In this document: positions 11,830 to 22,755 of the stretch, piece after piece | Layout: every line of letters begins with the position of its first letter | How positions within the stretch are numbered: position 1 is the first letter of the stretch | DNA from: Ischnura elegans | Taxonomy: Eukaryota; Arthropoda; Insecta; Odonata; Coenagrionidae | Reading direction: 5' to 3' | DNA length: 64,000 nucleotides | NCBI RefSeq assembly: GCF_921293095.1 | Contig: NC_060246.1 | Span: forward strand, 89,029,030 to 89,093,029 | The notes under the pieces: model-generated | What the model saw: only the letters and a program-made list of their open reading frames with translations | Databases searched by the model: none | What the model was told of the DNA's origin: nothing | Program-made: the position numbers and the translations under genes

Positions 11830-12255
11830 ATTCATCTTGTAACATAAAGCAAAGAATTTTTAACTGCTACACCTTATTTTACGTAAACAAAGGTAATCCT
11901 TGATGAAGTTGTTCATTTTTTGAAGGCTGAAAAAAACTAAGTTATTTCCAATGTCGTGACGTCATCATAAAAATAAAAATTAATCTCGTGTGTGCCGAAC
12001 GTCTCTTAGATTTATTGGTGTTGATTTCCATGCATTTGAGATGAAAACGTCATCTATACCGCTTAATATATGACTTTGAGTTGAAGAAAATATGTCTAAA
12101 TAAGCCTAAAACTACATTCTCCCAGCATCGTTGATGACAAATGTTTCTAATACCGTATATAATCCCGTCAAAATGCTGAGGACCAAAAACTTTTAGTACA
12201 AGTATTCGAGCATGTATGACTTTTTATTTCACGATAAATTGGTAAAGTATATTTT
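11830..12255. other. AT-rich stretch, nothing recognised
   Basis: No gene or repeat terminus was recognised between the 152-bp MITE and the truncated hAT copy. Confidence 0.4.
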
Positions 12256-12261
12256 TTCGAC

Positions 12262-12447
12262 CCGGAGGGAAGCGTAAAAAACGAGGATTAGGTTTAGTTT
12301 TGTTCCCGCACCAAATTAAAATCACCACGATGTTTAGTTTCGACCCCGGGCGAAACTTTACTCCTGGGAAAGAAACTAAATTAAACGAAACTCCGCGGCT
12401 CATAGTTAAGTTTCGATCCCAGAAGTTGAGTGGATAGAGATAACACA
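12262..12447 (-). mobile_element. Truncated hAT MITE fragment
   Basis: This segment is a diverged direct repeat of about 12,738-12,945 (shared landmarks: GAAATTAAAATCAC-like, CTCATAGTTAAG, GTTGAGTGG) and hence another partial copy of the hAT MITE. It joins directly to the inverted flank copy at about 12,448, whereas at 4.67 kb that flank joins unrelated DNA, so a rearrangement occurred here. Confidence 0.7.
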
Positions 12448-12699
12448 GAATAGCTTCGGCTCATTGGCTGTTTCGTACAGTAGCGTTTGTTTTCACGTTT
12501 TATATATCAATTTATATTTAATTCCCATTAAATACAGGGCGTTTCTGGTTTATTCACCAAATCGTCTATATTTCTGATTCATCGCTTACGACTACCCACG
12601 CGAATAGATTCATGATGTTATATGTCCCACACTAACACGAATCGTTGTCTATAGCCTTGTACTCTTCGGACAGAGCAGAGGCCTGCTCTTACTATTAAT
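12448..12699 (-). repeat. Inverted copy of the 4,418-4,670 flank
   Basis: Reverse-complement match to the segment next to MITE copy 1, ending in CTATTAAT (12,692-12,699), the reverse complement of the 8-bp target duplication ATTAATAG. The duplication junction was therefore copied together with the transposon end. Confidence 0.75.
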
Positions 12700-13339
12700 C
12701 AGGGATGGCAAGTGAAACGAAACGAAAATGTTCCGTTTCAACCAGGAGGGAAACGAAAATACGATACGATACTAGGTTTAGTTTCGATCGTGCACGAAAT
12801 TAAAATCACTAAGGAGTTAAGTTTCAAACTGGGACGAAACCTTACTCCCAGGAACGAAACTAAATTAATCGAATCTCCGCTGCTCATAGTTAAGCTTCGT
12901 TCCCAGATGTTGAGTGGTGGGGGATAAGACGGAATAGTTTCAACCGATTACGTTTGGCATACGTGTGGAGAGGTTAAAACATTGAGCTTAAAAATCGAAT
13001 GGCCAGTTTGTGTTCACCGTTCTCCTGTTAGTGGTAAAAATATGAGTGCCCCATGCGACTAATGGCGATAGGCCGAACCTCTACTTCATTCGACCATACT
13101 TCGTACTCTGTGTGTGGGTCGAAACTAAACCGTTTGATGGTGAAATACGTTTCGTTTCGTGCCAAAGTTTTGGTTTAGTTTCGACGCGGAGTAGTTTTGA
13201 CTCCGATTTCGTTTCGACCCTGAGTTAGGCTCCCCAGGTTAAAATGAATTTCGTTTCGTTTCTACATTTCGCTCCCGGGAACGAAACTATTGAAATTTTA
13301 CTGGTTTTAACTTTCGTTTAAAATCTATTGCCAAGTCTG
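12700..13339 (-). mobile_element. hAT-type MITE (copy 2, inverted, without the nested insert)
   Basis: It begins CAGGGATGGCAA and ends near CTATTGCCAAGTCTG, a decayed version of the expected terminus. It is about 640 bp against 1074 bp in copy 1, mainly because the 402-bp Harbinger-like insert is absent. The first target duplication half is present at 12,692, but the expected octamer is not found after 13,339, so similarity ends close to the transposon end. Confidence 0.75.
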
Positions 13340-13344
13340 GTTTC

Positions 13345-16300
13345 AACAATTGTCTATTCTTTAGGATTTCCTTACGATGGCATAAGCTGTTTAAATTTGA
13401 GGCCATCGGTTTAAATAATAGCACTCGGTGAAATTTGCATCGTTTGTTTCCCTTTTTTTCTGCCGAGGTTTACGTTTTACGTAACAAAAATTTAAATACG
13501 ATCGAAAATGCAAATGTGGATGCGATGTTGTATTTTGTAAGCGAACGGAGAGATGGGTATTATTTCGGATTGCCTCTGTGTTTGCTTTGCATTAACTGAA
13601 ACGTGGATTTTCTCTGTCCTTGCTATAAGCCCTGCATTATTTTTCATCCTCCCCGACGGATTTACTTTTTTATTCCCCTTCAATTTGGATACGTATGCAT
13701 GATGTGAATTTAACGGAAAAATGATGCTCTCCCGGTCGAAAAAATGATTGGCGCTGGCCAATTCGGTTATGAAACTGCTCCCTTAATATATCTCTGTTTT
13801 TTTTGTGGGCTCCCTGGAAAACAAACCAGGAATGGCTTACTTTTAGAATGAATTCATTTGTAATCGCGCGAATTCGGGATCTTCATTTTCCGATTATTTA
13901 TCAAATTTACCCTTTAAAATAGTTTTTTTTATTATCACTTTGCCTTTCTATCTGATTTAACGTGTTTTTTTTACGGGGGCATCGTTATCTTAATTGAAGG
14001 CAGTAAACCTCCGAGGTGTGCGGTGGTATAATCATCGAAAAATTTTATGAAATATTACATTTGAATTTTTAAAAAATATTACATCAGTGAAAATATTACA
14101 TTTGAATACGAAATAATTTTATTTGGTCGCATAAAATGTGCTTATATTTGTTTCTAAATCAAAGTTAATAAAATTTTAAGTGCAAGTGTTTCAAAATCAA
14201 TTATCTTCCGAAGTAATGGAGGGAAATGGGTTGGGGGAGGGATTTACTCAATTTACGCTCCTCAATAAGACCACAATACTATACATGAATTGCCATGAGA
14301 AAAAGTTTCCCTGGACGGGAATCGAGCTACGGACCTTTGTCTTTCCGGTTGTGGCATTTGTTTCAGCGCATGCGATGAATGTGGCAATGTATATAGTTTT
14401 GTGGTCAATATGCATCAAGAGTTATACATGAGATGTTTTAATTACAGTAGTCTTCTTATAGCTATGCTGAGCTGTTCTTGACCACTTTTTTCCTAACATT
14501 TCTAGATTGAGGCATGGAGTTTTAGTCAGATATATGACAACACTTGTTAATATTCGCCCATCAATTTGATCTATTAAAGTATCATCTTCAGTTTCAAAGC
14601 AGCACATTAAATTAACTTACCAAGAGCCAAAAAATACTATTTTGTAAGTGTGAAGATCAAAAAAATTAAAACTGATGGCCAGTAGTACGTGGCATGCATT
14701 ATGAATGAAAGATACAAAATTTCTAAACTGAAGCCGTGATGATACTTGAATGAAATGGTGAAACTCTGGCGAAAAAATTAACTTTTTAAGCTGAGTAAGC
14801 CAAGTGGTGTCTTTATCTGACCAACTCTCCATATTTCGAACGAGTTTTTTGTAACCCATTTCTGAAATCTATGTAAAAAAACATGCATATAAAGTTACTT
14901 ATGTGGATGGGAAGGGGAAAATGTCTTCAAGGTAACAATGAGCGGTATCCTTTATACAAAAAGTCTCCAAAGATGAACTCCAACCTTTCTTTTGTCTCTA
15001 CCATGAGGAAAAGGTGTCAAATAAGAATTCCGGACGAGGACATCAGAGGCAATCTTTCCTCTCTTCTTCTCGCGGAATTCTTCGTCATTTGTTTCAAGAG
15101 AGTGCGTGAGGGAAACCCGAGAAAGTTGATCGCCCGTCGTCCTGAATGCTTAATTCCCTCTTTTTGTCTCGTAGCTTCTCATTCCTTTGCCCTTCCAGTC
15201 TTTTTCCTCCCGGAAGTTTCAGTAGATGTTCGTGTTATGAAGCAAAACGATGCTTTGTGCGCAGAATTTGTCTGATTAGATTGCACCGCAAGGAAAATCC
15301 AGCAATGCTGCTCTATTTTAACAATTGCTTACTTATTATAATGATTGGCAGTTTTAAAATAAATTTCAAATTGAAATTTTTTTTATTATTTAACAATTTA
15401 ATTCCATTAGCTAAGAGAGAACTCAATATTTCCTTAACTTATTGTCATAAACGAGAAAATATATTTAAAAAATAGTTTTATGATAAGTGTAGGGTATAAA
15501 ATTTCAAATTTTAAAGCCAGTGTACCATTTCTACAGATCTTATGCACCAGGATAAAAAAGGAAAATTATTATAACATTTAAGTGTATTTCTATTTTTAAC
15601 TGATTTTTTATTCTGCTAGTTCAGTATAATGTGGATTTTACAATTGTCCTCTGCTAAGGCAAAATGCAAGACAAATGTACACATTTGCTGCCTTCTATTC
15701 CTTGCCTACGAATATTTTTTTCGCGTTGAATCTATTTTTTTGTGTAAATCCGACAAAGGCAGTCCACCGGCGACCATCGTTTTCCTACAGAGATAAATAG
15801 ACAATACATTAATTTAATCTGGCGATAAGTTCACTTGTGCGATTTCATATTAAAATTTTGCAATTGAAACACATTCCCCTGCTCGTTTACAAAGTATTAT
15901 GTCAATCATATTGCGACAGAGTAAACCGGCTCGGTGATGAGTAGGTAACGATACCCTTTAAGTATAATATTCATCCCCATATCCCACTGAAAAGTGGCCT
16001 TACCCCCTAAGTTGTTACGACTATGTTACTGTCACAGGATTTCAGTGGCTACAATTAGCCTGAATTGAGTTTGGCGTAACTTCACAAAGAGATTAATATT
16101 TAAAAATTTAAAGCAATTCATAAATTCTACTGGTTTCATTTAAAGTGGACCTCAAACCTTATCCTCTTCTTAAGAAACAGATATCAGATAAAATGTAAAC
16201 CTTTGTTGCTCCTGTCAGTAATTAGGAATTTCACGTTACTTTCACACAACGCATTATTTAATACGCGCGATCATTTCACACTGCCATTCCCAGGAATATG

Positions 16301-18375
16301 GGCACGATTATGTAGAAGTAGAATTCACAGTGATGAAAGATGAATTTACGGGTAAATAAAAAAGATGGAAAAAAGGTACACATTCCCTGGTGGAAGCGGA
16401 TAAGTGGCCCGGGAAGGCAAATTCTCCGCAATCTGGTGTACGTGTATGGGAGCCTATATCTCGCTTCGAGTGCTTAATTTTCGTTCATCAGCGTGCCGGT
16501 GCGATGAGTGGCACTATGGAGGTCGAGGCAAACATTGAGCACGTCTGAGGTGAGCGGTTGAAGATGAAGAGGTTGCTATGAGAACGCGGAGTGATCTGAT
16601 ATGCTGGAGTAGGAATAAATGCTGAGGCATTCCGGAGCTGCCTTATCCCCTTGTATCTGAACCTGCCTTAACAGTGGGCTTTAAGAACAACTGCAGGGAA
16701 TAAGACCTCTTCTCTGTACGTTAAAAATTTCTACATTCGCTGTAATATTGGAGAATAAATAGATGAGAAAATAGTTCTCTATAGAGCGTATCATAATTTC
16801 TTGGAAATTCAGTGATATTAGAATCATTTCCAGAGAAGTTTTCCTTTTCTCAAACTCAGCTTATAAATATTTTATGATAATCTTGTTAATTAACTTTAAG
16901 CCCTTGTTACCCGCGATACTAGATAATGTCCTCAAAAATCTCAACGATGATTGGAAGGAGGAGGGGAAGATCCTCCAAAGAAGTTTCCAAAATGCAAAAA
17001 TACCTAATAGCTTCAATTTTTTGCTCTGAAATAGCAACGCAGCACTCCATTTGTAAGTTAGTTGATATTAATGTAGGTGGCGTATGAAATATCTGAACTC
17101 CAAATCGTTATTTTATCATAATGGCAGACCATTATCGGCTTTAACACCTAAGATTTTTCGTAAATAAATGTAATAAGGAACTTTTCATATGTTTACTTTT
17201 AAGTAAAAGGATTTATTTTTTGGAAGTCATACTAAATTTTGGAAATCAAAATTGCTATGTAAATTCCTGAGTGCTTCTTTAGTACTTAAAATTGTTCGGT
17301 GCCATTAATTTCGATGCTGCGGCAGCATTTGGTAATGCGTCGAAATACCTGATTAAGATTCTGCATATTATCGTATTGTGTAAGAGCACCAAATTTTTAC
17401 CAATTTTATCATTTCCACATGCTACATAGTGGATTAGTAGCATTAAATTAGACCTAATGAATGGCTCAAGCGATAAAAAAGTATAACGAAGCACTATCCC
17501 TGGCTACTTTGTGATATCTTATCTTAAGAAAGGATTTCTGAAATTCTCTGTCAAAACAGCACAATTTATATAGAGGACCCAGATTTTGACACATGGCATC
17601 AGTTACATCCAGATCGTGGGTTTCTTTATTCAAATTATAGGATTATAAAAGTAAATTTAATAATTCCTCTAGTCAAAAAACTAGGAATACCCGCACCTAG
17701 GTCTTCCGAGAAGAATTTCACTATTTCAACTCGCTTTATTGTGTATTAGGTACATGTCATATAGGTACTTATTATAGTTAAAAACTTTTGAGACATTCTC
17801 CTTGTCATTTTTTGGGTGGCCCTAACGTTTTCTATCTGATACAAGTCGCTTTTTCAAGGGAATCTGGTGAATATTCTCTTTTAAAGATGCGGCCGGAATC
17901 TGTCAGGAAAAGTTGGGGCTACCCATCTCGGAGATTAGTCCCAAATTTTTTTAAAACTATAACGAAGCGTGTTTGCGAAAAATTTAACGAACAATTTGTA
18001 TTACACTTAGTTACCTGATACATGGTCAATGGTTTCATACTCAACAATCCTAATTGTAAGATTTTTTGACGCAGATCTCCACTCAAGTCTCCCATTAGCT
18101 TATCCTTATCTACGTATTCCTTCAATTTCATAACAACGCCAACTATAATGCCACCGATCACCCAGGGTAGAGGGCAGTAATTCTTCCTCGCATGTGTGGT
18201 TACCATAGTGTACGGCATTGTGATACACATTTCACGAAGGACAAGGTCATATTTACTTTAAAGGCGTTGCGTTATGGAAGCAAGGGGAAAACATGACATT
18301 ATTATCCCGATGTGTCGCATTTACTCCTTTCATTAAAATCAACTGATTCGGGCGTTACTTGGTGGAACGATGAAA
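13345..18375. other. Intergenic stretch, nothing recognised apart from a weak tRNA-like motif
   Basis: No gene was recognised. The 130-codon open frame at 14,883-15,275 has no domain, and its serine/phenylalanine-rich end looks like chance translation. A B-box-like CTCGATTCCCG on the minus strand near 14,314-14,330 hints at an old SINE but lacks other support. Confidence 0.45.
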
Positions 18376-18380
18376 TGTTC

Positions 18381-18553
18381 ATGGTGAAACAAAACTCAGT
18401 ACTATTCCACAAACTTTTATTTTAACAGTCTACTATTTTCGACGTTTATACCGTCATTATCAAGACTAACCAATTACGGTATAAACGTCGAAACTAGTTA
18501 GTAGACTGTTAAAATAAAAGTTTGTGAATAGTACTGAGTTTTGTTTCGCCATG
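18381..18553. repeat. Long foldback (about 75-bp arms), MITE-like
   Basis: Arm 1 (from CATGGTGAAACAAAACTCAG) and arm 2 (ending CTGAGTTTTGTTTCGCCATG) are near-perfect reverse complements, except for one base and a small block (CTACTATTTT against CTACTAACTAGTTT). The loop of about 20 bases is CATTATCAAGACTAACCAAT-like. The hairpin geometry suggests a foldback MITE. No clear target duplication was identified. Confidence 0.75.
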
Positions 18554-18639
18554 ATCCTTTCATTAATATTTTCTATGATGACATGATGCATGGCCATGGT
18601 GACGAGAAACTAGGATTGCCTACAGCCATGCCTTGCGAT

Positions 18640-18960
18640 GAGACGTACCAAAAAGAGAGACTCCCGCATTTTTTTACGCGGAAGATCTCTCGTCGTCTTC
18701 GTCTTGGCCGACTCTTCGCGTCGTAGCAGTGTAACATGAAAGAAAGATTGGATGACGGCCCGGAGAGTGCTCCTCGGAGACGTATCCCAACTCGGGCGGC
18801 TTTCTTAAGGGTCGTCCGAATGTTAAAAAGGAAAAGAGGCCGATGCTCTTCTTCGGGTGGGTGCGGGGAGTATCTCCAGGGGACCCTTGGCCCGGGTGTC
18901 GTCAAGTCGACGCGACGTTCAGTTCGATCCGAAGTGTGGACCCTCGAGATGGTATGATCC
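18640..18960. other. CpG-rich segment of unknown role
   Basis: This segment has CpG-dense sequence (TCGTCGTCTTCGTCTTGG, CCGAAGTG) in an AT-rich neighbourhood. It could be a promoter or an untranslated exon. Open frames run on both strands (for example plus 18,736-18,957, minus 18,573-19,052), but both look like compositional artefacts rich in Arg, Pro and Ser. Confidence 0.3.
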
Positions 18961-18964
18961 CTCT

Positions 18965-21900
18965 TTGTCGTTGACGATGGGGGTGGGGGGGTAGGGTGGG
19001 GTGAAGGGGCAGGTCCCTGGCGCCAAGGAACCCTTTCCCATCCCCCTTTCACACCCTACCATCTCGACCCTAGCCTTTTATATACATACATATATGTTTT
19101 CATCCCCTCCCCCTCACACTGTAAAGGAACATTTACTTCCCGAACGCTCTCCATCCTCAAAAACTGTGTTCATCTTCGGAATGTTTTAGGGCATCAATTT
19201 CCTGCGTTAAAGACTTGGGGGAGCTCAAGGAAACGAGGGTTGAAGATCCGCTCCGTTTAAGTGAAACGCGCGGCCTTCAGAAACGTAAATTTTATTTCAC
19301 TAGTGGGGTGAGTATATAGATGGAGATTTTTACTAAGGAAATTATTCCACCAAATAGCATCCATGACTTCTTGTTCAGTTATGTTTACTATTTAAAAAAA
19401 AATATTTTTTAAATTTTCAATTTATTGAAATGCAGATCTTTACGAATAGTAAGATCAACATATAGAATCATTTAGACATATCAATAATTATGATGTTATG
19501 ACTTTATTATCTTGAATTTAAAATTAGAATCATTAAAATAAGTGTAAAATGCATTAAAAAACGTACAAGAGGAGGATATAATCTAGGCCAATTAACATAC
19601 TTTATGCTGTTTAAATTTTTGGCAGAGAAATTCTTTAATTGAAATCATGATGTGTTCGTCTGGTAAAAATGGCTCAAAAATGACTGTTTAGGTAGGTGGG
19701 GCGTTAATTTAAGTATAAATCAATGGGATCATACTTTTTAGGAGTATTTACGAGTGGTTCACATTTTACAAAGCCCTAATTTTTCTTTTCAAAATTAAAA
19801 CATGTTATGTTTGAGAGGGGACTCCGTTTGCAAGCAGAAGCGAAAAGATAAAAACAAGTATTTATTTTTACAACGTATTCTTGGCGGAGTGTTTGCTGTA
19901 CCGATATAAATGAGAATAAATTTTATTCATAGAAACTCTTCATTCAATGATAAAACTGATCAATACACTAAATATATTCCTTAAACACTGAATATAATAA
20001 TGCTATTAAGGTGGATTACCATAGGGTGAAAATAGAAATTGTTCATTTTCTCCTGTAGAACATACTTACGCCGACATGATGATGGGTTTCCTTCGTTATT
20101 TTCTTACCTTCTCATTAGGTGGAAATTACCTTAGCTGTCGCCTTATTATCTTCAAATACCAGTGCGATCAATCAAGAGAAAAGATCTGCTTTAGAGCCAC
20201 TGGCGCATTGAGAATTATTGATTCAATCAAAGAAGAAACTTTCAATGTTTGTATATTCACCACGTACATTTGGTAGTGAAGATTATCAAAAAATACTTCT
20301 TTCTCATTGGAAGGCTTTTTGAATGCTCCACGATTACTTTATGCCATCTCTCTTCGTGCAAGTGAATATGGTGAATAGTAATATGATGGAATTGGAATTT
20401 ATATTCAACAATCATATTGCACCCTTGAAAATATATAGAAAAGGATATATTTTTTTTAATGAACCTCTTCGCCATATGTTTACTCCAACCCAAATTTTTG
20501 GAATATATGCCTCCGTCCAATTTCAAGAAACCCTTGATCTTACTTCGACTCCATTCCCGAAAGCAAACCAGAATGTTGGAAGATTGAGAGAGCCTTAATC
20601 TCTGATGACTTGAATTTTCCCTTTGTTCCACTTATACTAATTGCTTGCCAGGAGGGGAGAACTCCACGGAGGGTAGATGATGATATCATCATGAAGATTG
20701 AGTAGTTGAAGCTGCTCTTTAAGTTTTTAAAGTTCTTCAAAGGGCTATAGAATGTTTAAGTTTCCTTTGCGTGTGAAACTATTAGGATGAAAATTAAAGT
20801 TTTATTTTCCATACAGCAGTATCTCACTTTCTTTGTGGTTTTCTTCCCTCCTGTTGCATTTTGTGTGGTCGTATAACTGTTAGTACGAATGGCATTAATC
20901 AATATAATATAAACAGTAGCAGCTTTTTCTCATGTTTGATCCTTGTTGCAATATGATTCCTTACTTCACAGGAATATCAATTATGTCTGTTTATTCAAAT
21001 ACAATAATTTCATTGCTTTCTATTCATAAATATTTGATCCGATAAATATAAATATCTATCGCAAATAGCAACTTATGTTTCTCATCATATTTCATAATAT
21101 TATTTTTTTATTTACGTCTATCATCATCATTTCATAACTTATATTTTAATCTGAGCTGCCAAGTCATTTCGATGATGTAATCATTATTCCGCTGAAAAAT
21201 CTATGTCTATTACCAGTCGTAATACTGGTGAGCTACTCCGAAAAAGTTTGTCAATAAGTCAAAGAGTTAAAGCGAATTGTGTAATCATAATTCTTACAGG
21301 GATGTTTATTGAAATAGGAGATAGATGGTTATTTGTTTAGTACTCCATGTAAACCGGCTTTTGCTGGTCAAATATTTCTACACCATACGATTGTTTTTTT
21401 TACTTGTAATCATAGAAATGTAAAATTGGAGCTTATGCCACAAATAGATATTATGCGTTGTGCAACTCAATGTATTGAAGTGAAGGGATATATTGGCACT
21501 GGGTATACGGGTAGTTGAGAAATCAATTATGATTGAAGCCAATTGTCAACAATTATGAGGTCAACTTTTCGTCTTAACAGTCGACCTAAATTCAACTTTA
21601 GTCATCGACTTGCAACCATTGTTCTCCCGAGATATAAATTTTTCTGTGTTTAAATACTTCTTGGAAATAAATTTGCTGTGGAATTTAATAAAGTAACTTA
21701 AGATAAAATTTATTGAAGTTCATCCATAATCAGGAGGATGGAATGCGATCACCAACCAAATTTCATCTCTAAACCTTGTCTTACATGCTCTTAACTGTTA
21801 TCTTCTCTTAACGAATGAACAAAGCAGGCCAAACTTTATATTAAATTTAATTTTGATTTCTTTTACGGCACTATCATCGATGAATGTTGTCTCTTGTGTA

Positions 21901-22085
21901 CCTAACAGTAATTTGTATTTACTGATTTTCGTTCCAACCATAACTTTACATTAAATTTAATTAGATGTTTACTCGCAGCTGCCGTCTGAAAACCCTTTCT
22001 CATGTGTACATGTCTAAAAAAAATTCTGTTCTCAACTTCTCTTAACTATTTCCCAATGCAGCCTTTGCTTCGCATGCAATTCAGT
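18965..22085. other. AT-rich stretch upstream of the aminopeptidase gene, nothing recognised
   Basis: No coding or repeat structure was recognised. If the CpG island at 2.3 kb is a 5' exon of the aminopeptidase, all of this is intron. Confidence 0.4.
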
Positions 22086-22087
22086 TA

Positions 22088-22311
22088 GGATATATATTTT
22101 TTTACGAAGCCACCCATCTACAAATCCCGTCTCCTCCTTTGTCTTCCGCAGCCCTTCGTCCGCCGCAGAGGAAGGCCTCTATCCGGGAAGCAGCGGCGAG
22201 TCGCACCTGACGAGAAGACGGCGACCGAACCCGGGCCCCTCGCCTCCAACACCTCCTTCTACCCCCTCTCCACCCTCCCCCCTCCGCGCCCCCCGGCCTC
22301 CGGGTGGTGGC
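22088..22311 (+). promoter_or_regulatory. 5' region of the aminopeptidase start exon
   Basis: Two readings are possible. A TATATATT at about 22,090 lies about 30-40 bases upstream of CpG-rich sequence and could be a local TATA box. Alternatively, the pyrimidine-rich tract CCGTCTCCTCCTTTGTCTTC followed by CGCAG (AG at 22,150-22,151) is a good splice acceptor, making 22,152-22,311 the 3' part of a spliced 5' UTR. The leader is strongly GC-rich with no ATG in good context before 22,312. Confidence 0.4.
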
Positions 22312-22755
22312 ATGTCCCAATCCCGTGAGGCCCTCGCCATGAACGCCTCCGTCACCACGTTCGGCAAGAAGAAGGGCTTCTTGGTGAGCCGCTGCACGGC
22401 CTTCTTCCTCCTGCTCGCCGCCCTGCTCTGCCTCGCCGCTACCGGACTCCTCGTCTACCACCTGGCGCCGTGCTCCCGTGGCGAGGCGGGCGCCAGCGCT
22501 CTGGCCGCAGACTCGTCCGCCGAGGATGGCGACTACCCGGCCGAGGGCCTGGGTGTAGGCGGTGGGGCGGCAGGCGGCGGACGCCTCAGCCCACACGCTG
22601 GGGACGCTCACAGCGCGGGCCGTGCGCCGCGTCGCCTCGACGTGCGGCTGCCCCGGAGCGTCCTCCCGCACCGATACGACCTGCGGCTGGTACCCCTGGG
22701 GCTGGCCATGCCGAGGGGAGCGTCGCCCAATGTCAACTTCACCTTCCACGGAGAG
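22312..22755 (+). CDS. Aminopeptidase exon 1: cytosolic tail, membrane anchor, stalk
   Basis: Codes residues 1-148, ending phase 0 at [21 protein letters not shown] before the hydrophobic run resembles the KGF-IS-K stretch of vertebrate aminopeptidase N tails. Hydrophobic residues 29-50 ([18 protein letters not shown] core) are followed by a low-complexity stalk with a run of glycines, then [13 protein letters not shown], the first strand of the M1 N-terminal domain. The exon is extremely GC-rich. Confidence 0.93.

Noticed and set aside
14883..15475. 130- and 109-codon open frames
   Set aside because: No domain, no homologous-looking motif, no supporting splice sites or codon bias.
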